Source: Arthrobacter sp. ov407
Lineage (GTDB): Bacteria; Actinomycetota; Actinomycetes; Actinomycetales; Micrococcaceae
Assembly: GCF_900102895.1 (NCBI RefSeq)
Contig: NZ_FNGD01000003.1
Coordinates: 256,431 to 313,726, forward strand
Direction: 5' to 3'
DNA: 57,296 nt
Every line of letters begins with the position of its first letter. The first letter of the stretch is position 1. Position numbers and translations under genes: made by a program. The notes under the pieces are model-generated. The model worked only from the letters and a program-made list of their open reading frames with translations, searched no databases and was not told the DNA's origin. This document shows, one piece after another, positions 34,865 through 44,291 of the stretch.

Positions 34865-36205
34865 ATGAGCGACAAGTACACCCAGTTCGTCAGCCACGGA
34901 CTCGGCAGGGACATTGCCAAGCGACTCGGCCTCCCGCAGCCGGTGGCCCTCCGGCGGTACCAGCCCGGCCGCCCCCTCATCGACGGACCGGTCCTGGTCC
35001 AGGGATCAACCGGAGGCGCGGACGAGCTCGCCGCCACACTCCTGGCCTGGAACCTCGACGTCCGCCGCCACGCGATACCCAAGGAGAAGCTGGGCGCCAT
35101 CATCCTGGTGCTGGACGAACTGGCCCACCCCGGCGACCTCGAAAAACCGGTCCTCAGCGCCGCCACCTCGCTGCGCGATCTCGCCCCGAACGGCCGCGTC
35201 ATCACCATGTCCCGCACGGCAGACTCCGCGACGGAGCCGGCAGCGGCAGCGGCCCGGCAGGGCGTGGACGGCCTCCTGCGGTCACTGGCGAAGGAACTCC
35301 GGGCCGGCGCCACGGGCAACGGCATCGTGCTCGCGGACGGCGCCCGGACCACCAGCCCCGGAACACTGGGGGCGTTGAGGTTCTTCCTGTCGGGCCGCTC
35401 GGCGTTCGTGGACGGGCAGTTCCTGACCGTCAGCTCCGGCGCCGGTCAGCTTCCCGAGGACGTCGAGAAGCCGCTGGCCGGCAAGGTGGCCGTGGTGACC
35501 GGCGCCGCCCGGGGAATCGGGGCTGCGATCGCCCGCACCCTGTACCGCGACGGTGCCACCCTCATCCTCGTCGACATCCCGGCGGCCGGAGACCACCTGG
35601 CGGAGGTGGCCAACGAGGTCCACGGGACGGCCCTGCAGCTGGACATCAGCCGCATCGATGCCGGCCAACGGATTATCGACCACGCCGCGGCTCGGCACGG
35701 CCGGCTGGACATCGTGATCCACAACGCCGGGATCACCCGTGACAAGCTCCTGGCCAACATGGACGCGGGCCGCTGGAACTCCGTGATCGCCGTCAACATC
35801 GCCGCGCAACTGCGGATCAATGAGGCCCTGCTGGCCTCGGAGCAGTTCCGCGACTCGCCCCGGATCGTGTCCGTGGCCTCCACCAGCGGCATCGCCGGAA
35901 ACCGCGGCCAAACCAACTATGCCGCGTCCAAGGCCGGCGTGATCGGCATGGTCCGTGCCACGGCGCCGCTGATCGGCGAGCGCGGCGGGTCCATCAACGC
36001 CGTCGCTCCGGGCTTCATCGAAACGGAGATGACCGCCAGGATCCCCTTCGCCACCCGCGAAGTGGCGCGCCGGCTCAATTCGTTGCAACAGGGCGGCCAG
36101 CCGGGCGACGTCGCCGAGGCCATCGCGTTCCTGGCCAGCGACGCCGCGGGCGGGATTTCCGGCGAGGTGCTGCGCGTCTGCGGGCAGAACCTGGTGGGCG
36201 CGTGA
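34865..36205 (+). CDS. High-molecular-weight 3-oxoacyl reductase (FabG4-like)
   Basis: This 446-residue protein has two Rossmann domains. The first (residues 1-190) is a degenerate flavodoxin-like half without cofactor motif. The second has TGAARGIG near 218, HNAGITRDK, ASTSG and YAASK, so it is active and probably uses NADH, as in mycobacterial FabG4. It would interconvert 3-oxo and 3-hydroxyacyl-CoA between the thiolase and the hydratase. It starts 11 bp after the thiolase stop and the next gene overlaps by 4 bp. Confidence 0.92.
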   Translation: MSDKYTQFVSHGLGRDIAKRLGLPQPVALRRYQPGRPLIDGPVLVQGSTGGADELAATLLAWNLDVRRHAIPKEKLGAIILVLDELAHPGDLEKPVLSAATSLRDLAPNGRVITMSRTADSATEPAAAAARQGVDGLLRSLAKELRAGATGNGIVLADGARTTSPGTLGALRFFLSGRSAFVDGQFLTVSSGAGQLPEDVEKPLAGKVAVVTGAARGIGAAIARTLYRDGATLILVDIPAAGDHLAEVANEVHGTALQLDISRIDAGQRIIDHAAARHGRLDIVIHNAGITRDKLLANMDAGRWNSVIAVNIAAQLRINEALLASEQFRDSPRIVSVASTSGIAGNRGQTNYAASKAGVIGMVRATAPLIGERGGSINAVAPGFIETEMTARIPFATREVARRLNSLQQGGQPGDVAEAIAFLASDAAGGISGEVLRVCGQNLVGA

Positions 36206-37131
36206 GCGGTTCACAGACCGTCATCTTGGGCGAGATGCCGGCGCTGTCCAAGCTCTATGTCAACGCCGCGGCCGCGGCGGCACGGCGCCGGGTCCTGGGC
36301 ACCCACGGCGGCACCGAACTGCCGGACTACACCCACGAGGTGCGTAGCGTGAAGGCCGGCGTCGCGAACCTGACGGCCTACCAGCACCTGATCGGCGAGA
36401 GTGCGAGCGATGTTCTACCGGCCGGCTTTATCCATGCCCTGGCGTTTCCACTGGCCATGAGCGTGATGAACCGGGATGATTTTCCATTGCCCTTGCTGGG
36501 CATGATCCACCTGAGCAACAAGGTGGTGCAGTCCGCGCCGGTCCTGTTCACTCAGGCCCTCGATATTCGGGCCCGGGTGGAGAACCTGCGCGGGCACCGG
36601 GCCGGCACGCAGCTCGATGTCGTGGCCGAGGTCCGTGCCGCCGGGCAAGCCGCCGTCGGGCAAGAAGAAGTCCGCTGGCGCGGGGTCTCGACCTACCTGG
36701 CCAAGGGGGTGTTCCTGCCCGGGATCGACAAGCCCTCGGTGCCCGTGACGCCGCCGCCGTTCGCTGTGCCGGATCCCACGGCCCTGTGGCAGCTGGGCGT
36801 GGACACGGGGCGCGCCTACGCCGCTGTGTCCGGCGACTTCAACCCCATCCACCTCAGCGTGCTCACCGCTAAGGCACTGGGCATGCGCCGTTCCCTTGCC
36901 CACGGCATGTACCTGGCGTCGCGGGCGCTGGCCGACGTCGGCGCCGTCCGGGGGGACTCGTTCCGCTGGGACGTGGCGTTCGAAGCCCCCGTGTTCCTGC
37001 CGGCCCGTGTGGCGCTGGACATCAGCACGGTACAGGCCGACGGCGGCGCCTGGCAGCGCTCCGACTATGTGGCGTGGAACCCGCTGTCCGGGCGCCGGCA
37101 CTTCACCGGGTCGGTTACGGCGTTGCCGTAG
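36202..37131 (+). CDS. MaoC-like (R)-hydratase (HtdX-like)
   Basis: This 309-residue protein has a double hot-dog fold; the C-terminal half carries the hydratase-2 motif AAVSGDFNPIHLS with catalytic D212 and H217. It hydrates enoyl-CoA to (R)-3-hydroxyacyl-CoA. The GTG start overlaps the fabG4-like stop. Length and context match mycobacterial HtdX (Rv0241c), encoded next to fabG4. Confidence 0.9.
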   Translation: MSGSQTVILGEMPALSKLYVNAAAAAARRRVLGTHGGTELPDYTHEVRSVKAGVANLTAYQHLIGESASDVLPAGFIHALAFPLAMSVMNRDDFPLPLLGMIHLSNKVVQSAPVLFTQALDIRARVENLRGHRAGTQLDVVAEVRAAGQAAVGQEEVRWRGVSTYLAKGVFLPGIDKPSVPVTPPPFAVPDPTALWQLGVDTGRAYAAVSGDFNPIHLSVLTAKALGMRRSLAHGMYLASRALADVGAVRGDSFRWDVAFEAPVFLPARVALDISTVQADGGAWQRSDYVAWNPLSGRRHFTGSVTALP

Positions 37132-37145
37132 CAGGGCCGGACAAT

Positions 37146-38297
37146 TCAGCCTGCGGACGTGTTGGCCTGTTGTGCCTCCGGCCGGCCGGGGGTGGCCACC
37201 CGCAGCATGCGGTGGAGGCTCACGAGGATGGATTCCACCGCGCTCGGGGCGTCCTTGCTGTGCTGTTCGGTGGCAAGCCGGGCGGTCAGCTCGCTGATTT
37301 CCGCGTCGGCGGAGCGGGCCAGCTCGGCCTGGCGGTCCTGCTGTTCCTCCTCCAGGGCACGCAGCACGTCGCCGACGGAAGCCATGGCGTCCCCGAGGGG
37401 CGCCGCGTACGCGTCGGGGACAACGAAGGGGGTGTCCTCGGCCCAGATCACGTCCGAGAGCACCTGGGTCACGTCCTGGACGTGGAAGGTCAGCCGTTCG
37501 AGGTCCCGCAGGTTCCGGTAGTCGAGCTCCATGTCGCGCGGGTGCAGGTGGCGGCGGGGATTGGCCCGCCGGCTCGCATCGGCCTTCTCGACGGCGAAGC
37601 GCACGGAGCGTGCGTGCGCTGCGAGCGCCTCCGAACGGCGGGACCAGTCCTGATGTTCCGGCGGCCAGCTTTCCTTGAGGGCCTTGCCCATGTCCCAGAG
37701 CTGCTGGGCGAGTGCCTGGCGCAGTTCGGCGATACTCAGGGCCGCGGCCCGGAAGTGCAGCGGCGGGAACACCAGCAGGTTCACGATGATGCCCACCGTG
37801 ACGCCGACGCCCATCTGGAAGAGGTACCCGAAGGAGAACGTGTCCGGATTATGGCCGCCGACCAGCAGGACTAGGAGCGCCGCCGTCGGGATCCAGTCCC
37901 GGCCCGAACCAATCTTGGGCAGGCCGGCAAGAATAACGCCCAGGCCCATGACCACTGCGACAGTCCAGGGAGACGGCGAGCCGAGGCTGAACAGCATGAA
38001 CGCAAGACCCACGCCGATCGCCAGGCCGACGAGCGTCTGTACGCCCTGGCGCATGGAACCGGCCACGTTCTCGTACATGGCCACCAAGGCGCCAAGCGGG
38101 GCGTAGTACGGATATTCTGCCGCGGAGCCCGGCATGAAGGGGGCGATCGCGAAGGCGATACCCGCCGCCAGCCCCGCCTTCAGGGCCAGCTGGAGGCGCG
38201 GCCACAGCACCGCGGCGGCGACTGCGCTGCCCGCGGCGCGCGCCCATCTGTGCAGCAGGGAGGGCGGGCTGTCGATTGTCTTTTCTGGAGTGGCCAT
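37146..38297 (-). CDS. FUSC family membrane protein (aromatic acid exporter-like)
   Basis: This 383-residue membrane protein has five or six helices in the first 180 residues (ALKAGLAAGIAFAIAPF, YYAPLGALVAMYENVAGS, LVGLAIGVGLAFMLF) and a long cytosolic helical domain after them. This is the layout of FUSC/ArAE family exporters. The end of the cytosolic part is rich in charged residues and could form coiled coil. Substrate is unknown. It converges with the MaoC gene, 14 bp apart. Confidence 0.85.
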   Translation of the reverse strand: MATPEKTIDSPPSLLHRWARAAGSAVAAAVLWPRLQLALKAGLAAGIAFAIAPFMPGSAAEYPYYAPLGALVAMYENVAGSMRQGVQTLVGLAIGVGLAFMLFSLGSPSPWTVAVVMGLGVILAGLPKIGSGRDWIPTAALLVLLVGGHNPDTFSFGYLFQMGVGVTVGIIVNLLVFPPLHFRAAALSIAELRQALAQQLWDMGKALKESWPPEHQDWSRRSEALAAHARSVRFAVEKADASRRANPRRHLHPRDMELDYRNLRDLERLTFHVQDVTQVLSDVIWAEDTPFVVPDAYAAPLGDAMASVGDVLRALEEEQQDRQAELARSADAEISELTARLATEQHSKDAPSAVESILVSLHRMLRVATPGRPEAQQANTSAG

Positions 38298-38379
38298 CCC
38301 GGCTCACCCTAGGGCTCGGAGGTTGCTGCTACAAGTGGACGAACCGGCTCCGGCGCTGACCGGCCCGAATCGACGCCGG

Positions 38380-39570
38380 TCAGGACGCGGCGTGGGCGGC
38401 CTGCCGCACCGCCGCGGACAGCCGCTGGGCCCGGCCCCCGGTCCTGCCCTCTTCGCTGCGGCGGGGTACATAGCCGAACCCGAGGCCGTAGCCGGGATCC
38501 GCGAAGCCCAGGGCACCGTTGGCGCCCTCGTGTCCGAACGCCAGATGGCTGCCGAAGTCCCGCCCCGGCTGGGGCTTAATGAACACCACGGCAAAGGCGT
38601 TGTCCGAGCCGGAGCAACGGTCCAGTCCCCAGACCTGCTCCGCGGCCATGAGATCGATGGTGGCCGAACTCAGGAACGCGGGACTGCCGTCCACCCCCGT
38701 TGTGGCGGCGGCGTAGAGCCGGGCCAGCCCTTCGGCCGACCCCACACCACCGGCGCTGCTCATTCCCGAGGCGCGCACGGCGCGATGGTTGGGCAGTTCC
38801 ATGATGGTGCTGACCGGCGCGTTGCTGTTGAGGCCGTTGAGGCTGAGCGGATCCAGCCACGGCTGGGCCGGGTCCGGATCGTAGAGCACCTCGCGGTACC
38901 GCGGTTCCTGGTCCTCGGGCAGGCCAAGGAAGAAGTCGATGCCCCACGGGCGGCGGATGTGCTCGTCGTAGAGCCCCTGGAGCGGCATCCCCGAGGCGCG
39001 GCGGCAGAGCTCCTCCATCAGGATCCCGATGGTCAATGCGTGGTAGCCGAATGCCGTGCCCGGGCGCCACAGTGGCGCCGACGCCGCCAGACGCCGTGCC
39101 GCGGCAGACGTCGTAAATTCCGCCAAGGGAAACCCGCCGACGACGCCGGGCAGGCCCGCCTGATGGGAAAGGGCCTGCCGCACAGTGAGCCGGTCCTTGC
39201 CGTGGACGCCGAACTCGGGCCAGTAGGACGCGACGGTCCGGTCGAGGTCGAGGCGGCCGTCCTGGACGAGGAGGGCGATGACGAACGCGGCGACTCCTTT
39301 GGAACAGGAATAAGTGCCCGTGATGTCGCCAGGCGCGAACCCCGGGCCGCCGCTAAGGTCCACCACCTTGGTGCCGCGGTGGAAGACGGACAGTTGCGCG
39401 CTGTAGCCGGGATCATCGGAAAGGAAGGAGTCGAAGAGCTCACGTACTCGCACGAATTCGGGCGTGGCAAGGCCAGCCGAGGCGGACTGCGCTGGTGTCG
39501 CCACAGACGCTGTCTCCATGGATGTGGTCGCCATGCCCCACCCCGCCGCCGCGCCGGCCGCTGCCGGCAT
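38380..39570 (-). CDS. Beta-lactamase-fold serine hydrolase
   Basis: This protein of up to 396 residues is a class C beta-lactamase/esterase relative. The SxxK motif is SCSK (in TGTYSCSKGVAAF), YHAL takes the place of YxN, and HEGANGALGFAD is near the C-terminus. Such proteins are esterases or peptidases more often than true beta-lactamases. The start at 39570 overlaps the stop of the upstream gene by one base (TGATG). A start at 39534 (MATTSMETA) would remove an Ala-rich lead and is equally possible. No signal peptide is evident. Confidence 0.85.
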   Translation of the reverse strand: MPAAAGAAAGWGMATTSMETASVATPAQSASAGLATPEFVRVRELFDSFLSDDPGYSAQLSVFHRGTKVVDLSGGPGFAPGDITGTYSCSKGVAAFVIALLVQDGRLDLDRTVASYWPEFGVHGKDRLTVRQALSHQAGLPGVVGGFPLAEFTTSAAARRLAASAPLWRPGTAFGYHALTIGILMEELCRRASGMPLQGLYDEHIRRPWGIDFFLGLPEDQEPRYREVLYDPDPAQPWLDPLSLNGLNSNAPVSTIMELPNHRAVRASGMSSAGGVGSAEGLARLYAAATTGVDGSPAFLSSATIDLMAAEQVWGLDRCSGSDNAFAVVFIKPQPGRDFGSHLAFGHEGANGALGFADPGYGLGFGYVPRRSEEGRTGGRAQRLSAAVRQAAHAAS

Positions 39571-40637
39571 CAGGCCGCGCCCTGTCCCGCGGCGACCTCT
39601 TCACCGGCCCGGACCGGTCCGGGAGGCGTGCCGTCGCCGAACGGCCGCCCGCCCAGCGCAGCGCGGCCGTGTTCCGAGAGCCAGTTGCCCAGTTCCGGTC
39701 CGCGCGGGATGACTCCGGTGGGATTGATGTCCTCATGAACGATGTAGTAGTGCTGCTTGATCTGCACGAAGTCGGTGGTGTCACCGAATCCGGGCGTCTG
39801 GAATAAGTCGCGCGCGTAGGCCCACAGGACCGGCATCTCGCTGAGCTTTTGCCGGTTGCACTTGAAGTGGCCGTGGTACACGGCGTCGAAGCGGGCCAGC
39901 GTGGTGAACAGGCGGACATCTGCCTCCGTGATGGTGTTGCCCACCAAGTAGCGTTGGCCGTTAAGGCGGTCCTCGAGCCAGTCCAGGGCCGTCCAGAGCC
40001 GGTCATAGGCGGCGTTGTAGGCCTCTTGGGAACCGGCAAAGCCGCACCGGTAGACGCCGTTGTTCACCTCAGTGAAGACGCGCTTGTTGACGGCGTCGAT
40101 TTCTTCCCTCAGGTGTTCCGGGTACAGCTCCGGCGCGCCGGCCCGGTGATACTGCGCCCATTCCGTGGAAAAGTCGAGCGTGATCTGGGCGAAGTCGTTC
40201 GTGACGACCTGCCCGGTGGGAACGTCCACGATCGCCGGGACGGTAATCCCGCGGGGGTAGTCCGGAAAGCGGCGGAAGTAGGCGTCCTGGATGCGTTCAA
40301 TGCCGAGGACGGGATCCCTGCCGTCCGGGTCGAGGTCGAAAGTCCAGGACCGGGCGTCGTGGGTGGGACCGGGCTGGCCGAGGGAGATGACCTCTTCCAG
40401 GCCGAGCAGCCGCCGCACGATCACCGTGCGGTTGGCCCACGGGCAGGCCCGCGCCGCGATGAGGCGGTAACGGCCAGGTTCCACCGGCCAGCCGGGCTCG
40501 CCATTGCTGCCCGCGCCGCCGTCCCGGGTGATCCGGTCCTCAATGTAGTTGGTGTCCCGGGTGAATTCCTCGCCGCCGGTCACGTAGGCGCCCTTGGTGC
40601 TGAATCCCGGATCGTCGGTGTGCGTAGTCAGGCTCAT
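39570..40637 (-). CDS. Glutathionyl-hydroquinone reductase-like protein (Xi-class GST)
   Basis: This 355-residue protein has the Xi-class glutathione transferase layout. The active-site motif is ACPWANR with C65, and the C-terminal helical domain contains YLVGNTITEADVRLF. Xi-class enzymes reduce glutathionyl-hydroquinones and related conjugates. Actinobacteria use mycothiol in place of glutathione, so the thiol partner here is uncertain. It is first of two genes with the serine hydrolase. Confidence 0.9.
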   Translation of the reverse strand: MSLTTHTDDPGFSTKGAYVTGGEEFTRDTNYIEDRITRDGGAGSNGEPGWPVEPGRYRLIAARACPWANRTVIVRRLLGLEEVISLGQPGPTHDARSWTFDLDPDGRDPVLGIERIQDAYFRRFPDYPRGITVPAIVDVPTGQVVTNDFAQITLDFSTEWAQYHRAGAPELYPEHLREEIDAVNKRVFTEVNNGVYRCGFAGSQEAYNAAYDRLWTALDWLEDRLNGQRYLVGNTITEADVRLFTTLARFDAVYHGHFKCNRQKLSEMPVLWAYARDLFQTPGFGDTTDFVQIKQHYYIVHEDINPTGVIPRGPELGNWLSEHGRAALGGRPFGDGTPPGPVRAGEEVAAGQGAA

Positions 40638-40685
40638 GGTCCCAGCCTAAGGCCGGGCATTGAACGGTCCGAACGCTGTTGTGAA

Positions 40686-41450
40686 CTACAGTGCCGTGAA
40701 CACCGGCGCCATCGGCTGCCAGGCAAACCACCAGGCGCCGGCCACCACCGCGGCGAAGAGGGCAATCCACACCGCGGCCGGTACGGAGGTGGCCCGGGCC
40801 AACAGATAGGCGTCCGACGTCGGGAGCCTGTCACGGTGCCGCAGATGGACGTTTGCCAATTTGCCGAGGTCCCTGACGGCGGCGACCAGGAGGGCCAGGC
40901 CCAGCACGATCATCACATGTCCGTTGAACACCGGCGGCACAAAGAGCACCAGCAGCGCCGAGGCCAGCACGGCGGCCGCGGTGATGAGCAGGCCGACGCC
41001 GTTGCGGAGGAACAGGAATGAGGCCAGGAGGATCAGGGTGCCCACCGACATTGCGGCCGGACCCCAGCCGTTGAAACCGCACCAGACCATGACCGCCCCA
41101 ACGACGGCGGGCACGGGGTAACCCCAGAAGGTTGACCAGGCGGCGGACAGGCGGCTCTTGCTGTAGGTCGTGGTGGTGCCGGAGTGGTCCAGGCCCAGCC
41201 GGATGCCGCCGAGCCGCTGGCCGGTGGTGAGGGCCGCAAACGCGTGGCCGAGTTCGTGGGTCACGGTGGCGAGCAGGCCAAAGTAGCGCCAGGACAGGCG
41301 AGGCAGGGACACGGCAACAGCCAGCAGGATCACCGCAACGAGCTCGGTGCCGGTCACGTGCGGGCTGGAGGCGTGCGTGAATCCGGCAACGATCCGCTCC
41401 CACCACGTCAGGGCGAGGTTCGGTTCCGCCGGCAGGCCGAGCCGGATCAT
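40686..41450 (-). CDS. M50 family metallopeptidase, membrane protein
   Basis: This 254-residue membrane protein has the zinc motif HELGH at residues 65-69 (ATVTHELGHAFAAL) and about six helices, consistent with the M50 site-2-protease-like family found in actinobacteria. The second metal site is not clear. The ATG start overlaps the stop of the DksA/TraR-like gene by 4 bp. An upstream in-frame extension overlaps that gene too far to be real. The substrate is unknown; site-2 proteases often cut anti-sigma factors. Confidence 0.85.
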   Translation of the reverse strand: MIRLGLPAEPNLALTWWERIVAGFTHASSPHVTGTELVAVILLAVAVSLPRLSWRYFGLLATVTHELGHAFAALTTGQRLGGIRLGLDHSGTTTTYSKSRLSAAWSTFWGYPVPAVVGAVMVWCGFNGWGPAAMSVGTLILLASFLFLRNGVGLLITAAAVLASALLVLFVPPVFNGHVMIVLGLALLVAAVRDLGKLANVHLRHRDRLPTSDAYLLARATSVPAAVWIALFAAVVAGAWWFAWQPMAPVFTAL

Positions 41451-41800
41451 GCCCGGCCCGAGGCGTGTTCGATGCAGTACGCGGTCCAGGGCCTGGCCTC
41501 CAGCCGGCCCTCGGGGATCGGGGCGCCGCACACCCCGCAGAACCCGTAGGTGCCCTCGTCCATCCGGGCAAGGGCAGCATCGATCTGCGCCAGGGAAGCC
41601 CTGCTCTGTTCCAGGAGCGCGGAGGCCTGGGATAGTTCGAAGGCGATCGTGGTGCCCTCGGGGTCGTGTTCGTCGTCGACATTGGAGTCCCGGCGGGCGG
41701 CATTGACCGAGGTGATGTCCGCGCGGAGAGCGGGAAGGAGGGCAAGTTTCCGCTGACGTTCCTCTTGCAGCAGGATCCGGAACCGTTCGACGTCAACCAT
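41447..41800 (-). CDS. DksA/TraR family zinc-finger protein
   Basis: This 117-residue protein has an N-terminal coiled-coil of two helices (residues 1-75, rich in Glu, Arg and Leu) and a C-terminal zinc finger with CGVCGAPIP and YCIEH. This is the DksA/TraR layout; such proteins enter the RNA polymerase secondary channel and modulate transcription, though actinobacterial members are little studied. Start 41800 is chosen because the much longer open frame upstream lies in antisense to malQ. Confidence 0.9.
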   Translation of the reverse strand: MVDVERFRILLQEERQRKLALLPALRADITSVNAARRDSNVDDEHDPEGTTIAFELSQASALLEQSRASLAQIDAALARMDEGTYGFCGVCGAPIPEGRLEARPWTAYCIEHASGRA

Positions 41801-41953
41801 AGAGTGCAAGGCTAGCGCGGACGCCGTGGCGGCGTCTAAACGGGCCCATAGGCCCGTCCGAACCCGGGGCCGTGTCAGTAGCGTCAGCCGACTCGAAGAA
41901 CTGGTAGGTGAATCCCAAATCCACGGAGAGGGCGCCGGGCGGGAGGCAGCGTC

Positions 41954-41965
41954 TAGAGTGGGCGC
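41954..41965 (+). promoter_or_regulatory. Leaderless promoter -10 box of malQ
   Basis: TAGAGT at 41954-41959 ends exactly 7 bp before the A of the malQ start, so the transcript would begin at the start codon. The same geometry is seen at 44280 (TAGCAT) and 50401 (TACGGT). Confidence 0.6.
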
Positions 41966-44197
41966 ATGGCGGACCAGACGCACCCCGAGAACACCGCAAG
42001 CCCCGCAAGCCCCGAAAAGACCGAGAACCCCGAATACGCCGCGACACCCGGAATTGCCGGGCACGCCGGGGACACTGATACGGCCGAAGCATTGCTGCGT
42101 GAACTCGCCGCGGCCTATGGCGTCGACACGAGCTACTGGGGCTGGGACGGAGTAGAGCGCTCCGTGGCCGCCGGAACACTGCGGGGCGTACTGGCGGCCC
42201 TCGGGGTCCCCGCCAACGGGCCCCAAGAGCAACAACGCTCCTTGGCAGAGTCCCGGCTGGCACCGTGGCGGCGCATCCTCCCCCCGGTTCTTGTAGTGAG
42301 GGAGGGGCGGGAGACCCACGTGGATGTCCACGTCCGGCACGGAAGCGAGGTCCGCGTCTGGATCGACGCCGAGGACGGCAGCAGACTCGAGGCTGCCCAA
42401 CGGGAGAACTGGGACCAGCCGGTTCACGTCGACGGCGTCCTCACAGGGCGTGCCACGTTCGCCATCCCCGGCGACCTCAGCCTCGGCTGGCACACCATAA
42501 ACGCCGACACCGACGGCACCTTGGCGCAGTGCCCGCTGGTGGTGACGCCTGACCAGCTCCGGACCCCCGCCCCCCTCGCGGGACGCCGCACCTGGGGGCT
42601 GACGGCCCAGCTGTACTCCGTGCGCTCCTCCCGGTCCTGGGGGATTGGTGACTTTGCAGATCTCGGCGACCTCGCCGCGGTTGCCGGCGAGCAGGGGGCC
42701 GGCTTTGTGCTGGTCAACCCGCTGCATGCCGCCGAACCAGTGCCGCCGGTCGAAGACTCCCCGTACCTGCCCGCCACGCGGCGCTTTTTCAACCCGCTCT
42801 ACCTGCGGGTGGAGGAAATCCCGGAATATGGCTACCTGGACGCTGCCGGCCGGGCCGAGGTAGCACGCCTGGCCGAAGGTCTGCAGGCGGCCAACCGGTC
42901 CCGGGACCTCCTGGACCGCAACGCCAGCTACGCGGCGAAGCTCGCAGCCCTGGAACTCGTCTTTGCCGTCCGCCGCGGCCCGGCGCGGACCCGGGAGTTC
43001 GCGGACTTCTGCGCCGAGCACGGGCAGGGACTCGAGGACTTTGCGCTGTGGTGTGCGCTCGCCGAACGGCTGCCGCCGTCGGCGCCGGAATGGAGCGGAG
43101 AGGCAGCAACCCCGGCGTCGCCGTACTGTGTCGAGCAGCGGCAGATGCTCGCGCCCCGGATCGAATTCCACCGCTGGCTCCAGTGGCTCTGCGACCAGCA
43201 GCTCGAGGCGGCACAGCGTTCCGCCCGTCAGGCGGGGATGGGGATCGGCGTCGTCCATGACCTCGCCGTTGGCGTGAAACCTGGTGGTGCCGACTCTTGG
43301 TCGCTGTCCGGCGTTCTCGCCCGGGGTGTCACGGTGGGCGCACCTCCGGACATGTTCAACCAGCTGGGCCAGAATTGGTCCCAGCCGCCGTGGCATCCGG
43401 GCCGGCTCGCAGATTCCGGCTACGCCGCCTACCGGGACATGCTCCGGACCGTGCTGCGGCACGCCGGCGGGATCCGCGTGGACCATATCCTCGGCTTGTT
43501 CCGGTTGTGGTGGATCCCCGAGGGCGCCGGCCCGGAGAGCGGCACCTACGTGCACTACGACTACGAGGCCCTCATCGGCATCCTGGCCCTCGAGGCGCAA
43601 CGGGCGGGGGCGATCGTGATTGGCGAAGACCTGGGCGTGTTCGAACCGTGGGTCCGCGGCTACCTGGCCGAGCGGGGAATCTTCGGCACATCGATTCTCT
43701 GGTTCGAACACGACGCCGACGGCCCGATCCCGCCGGAGCACTACCGCCAGCAATGCCTGACCAGCGTCAACACCCACGATCTGCCCCCGACAGCGGGTTA
43801 CCTTGCCGGTGAACACGTCACTTTGCGGGAATCGCTCGGGCTATTGCGGCGCCCCGTGGCTGAAGAACGCGCCGAGGCCGCGGCCGAGCAGGAGGCAGTG
43901 CTGGCCCAAGTCCGGGCACGCGGCCTGTTGACGGACACCGGTGGCAATGACGTCCGGACGACGGTGGAGGCGCTGTACGCCTACACGGCACTGGCCCCGT
44001 CCGCGCTGCTGGGGGTGGCGCTCGTCGACGCCGTGGGGGAGACCCGGACCCAGAACCAGCCGGGCACCAGCACCCAGTATCCGAACTGGCGCATCCCCCT
44101 GGCCGCTCCCGAGGGCGTGGTACTGATCGATGACCTGCCGGGCAATGAGCGGTTCCTCTCCCTGCTGGGCACCGTCCGGACTGCGCTCCATCCCTGA
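41966..44197 (+). CDS. malQ: 4-alpha-glucanotransferase
   Basis: This 743-residue GH77 enzyme transfers alpha-1,4-glucan segments and would rework glycogen or maltodextrin with glgC/glgA 12 kb away. Catalytic parts are GIRVDHILGLFRLWW (nucleophile Asp), VIGEDLG (acid/base Glu) and SVNTHDLPPTAGY. Before the barrel lies a beta-rich domain of about 200 residues, as in other actinobacterial MalQ. The N-terminus contains a drifting Pro/Glu repeat. The stop is followed by 11-bp tandem repeats (CCTGAGCCGGA). Confidence 0.94.
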   Translation: MADQTHPENTASPASPEKTENPEYAATPGIAGHAGDTDTAEALLRELAAAYGVDTSYWGWDGVERSVAAGTLRGVLAALGVPANGPQEQQRSLAESRLAPWRRILPPVLVVREGRETHVDVHVRHGSEVRVWIDAEDGSRLEAAQRENWDQPVHVDGVLTGRATFAIPGDLSLGWHTINADTDGTLAQCPLVVTPDQLRTPAPLAGRRTWGLTAQLYSVRSSRSWGIGDFADLGDLAAVAGEQGAGFVLVNPLHAAEPVPPVEDSPYLPATRRFFNPLYLRVEEIPEYGYLDAAGRAEVARLAEGLQAANRSRDLLDRNASYAAKLAALELVFAVRRGPARTREFADFCAEHGQGLEDFALWCALAERLPPSAPEWSGEAATPASPYCVEQRQMLAPRIEFHRWLQWLCDQQLEAAQRSARQAGMGIGVVHDLAVGVKPGGADSWSLSGVLARGVTVGAPPDMFNQLGQNWSQPPWHPGRLADSGYAAYRDMLRTVLRHAGGIRVDHILGLFRLWWIPEGAGPESGTYVHYDYEALIGILALEAQRAGAIVIGEDLGVFEPWVRGYLAERGIFGTSILWFEHDADGPIPPEHYRQQCLTSVNTHDLPPTAGYLAGEHVTLRESLGLLRRPVAEERAEAAAEQEAVLAQVRARGLLTDTGGNDVRTTVEALYAYTALAPSALLGVALVDAVGETRTQNQPGTSTQYPNWRIPLAAPEGVVLIDDLPGNERFLSLLGTVRTALHP

Positions 44198-44198
44198 G

Positions 44199-44243
44199 CC
44201 TGAGCCGGACCTGAGCCGGACCTGAGCCGGGCCTGAGGCCGGG
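44199..44243 (+). repeat. 11-bp tandem repeat after malQ
   Basis: CCTGAGCCGGA at 44199-44209 and 44210-44220 is followed by CCTGAGCCGGG and a drifted fourth copy. The same TGAGCC string contains the malQ stop codon at 44195-44197, and a second TGA is in frame two codons on. Confidence 0.85.
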
Positions 44244-44291
44244 CCCGCGAACAGCATTGGCCGTGCCGATATAGGCCGCTAGCATGGTCCG

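Noticed and set aside
41447..43816. A 789-codon minus-strand open frame covering malQ
   Set aside because: Only the last 117 codons (DksA/TraR-like) have protein character; the rest is antisense to malQ and reflects high GC.
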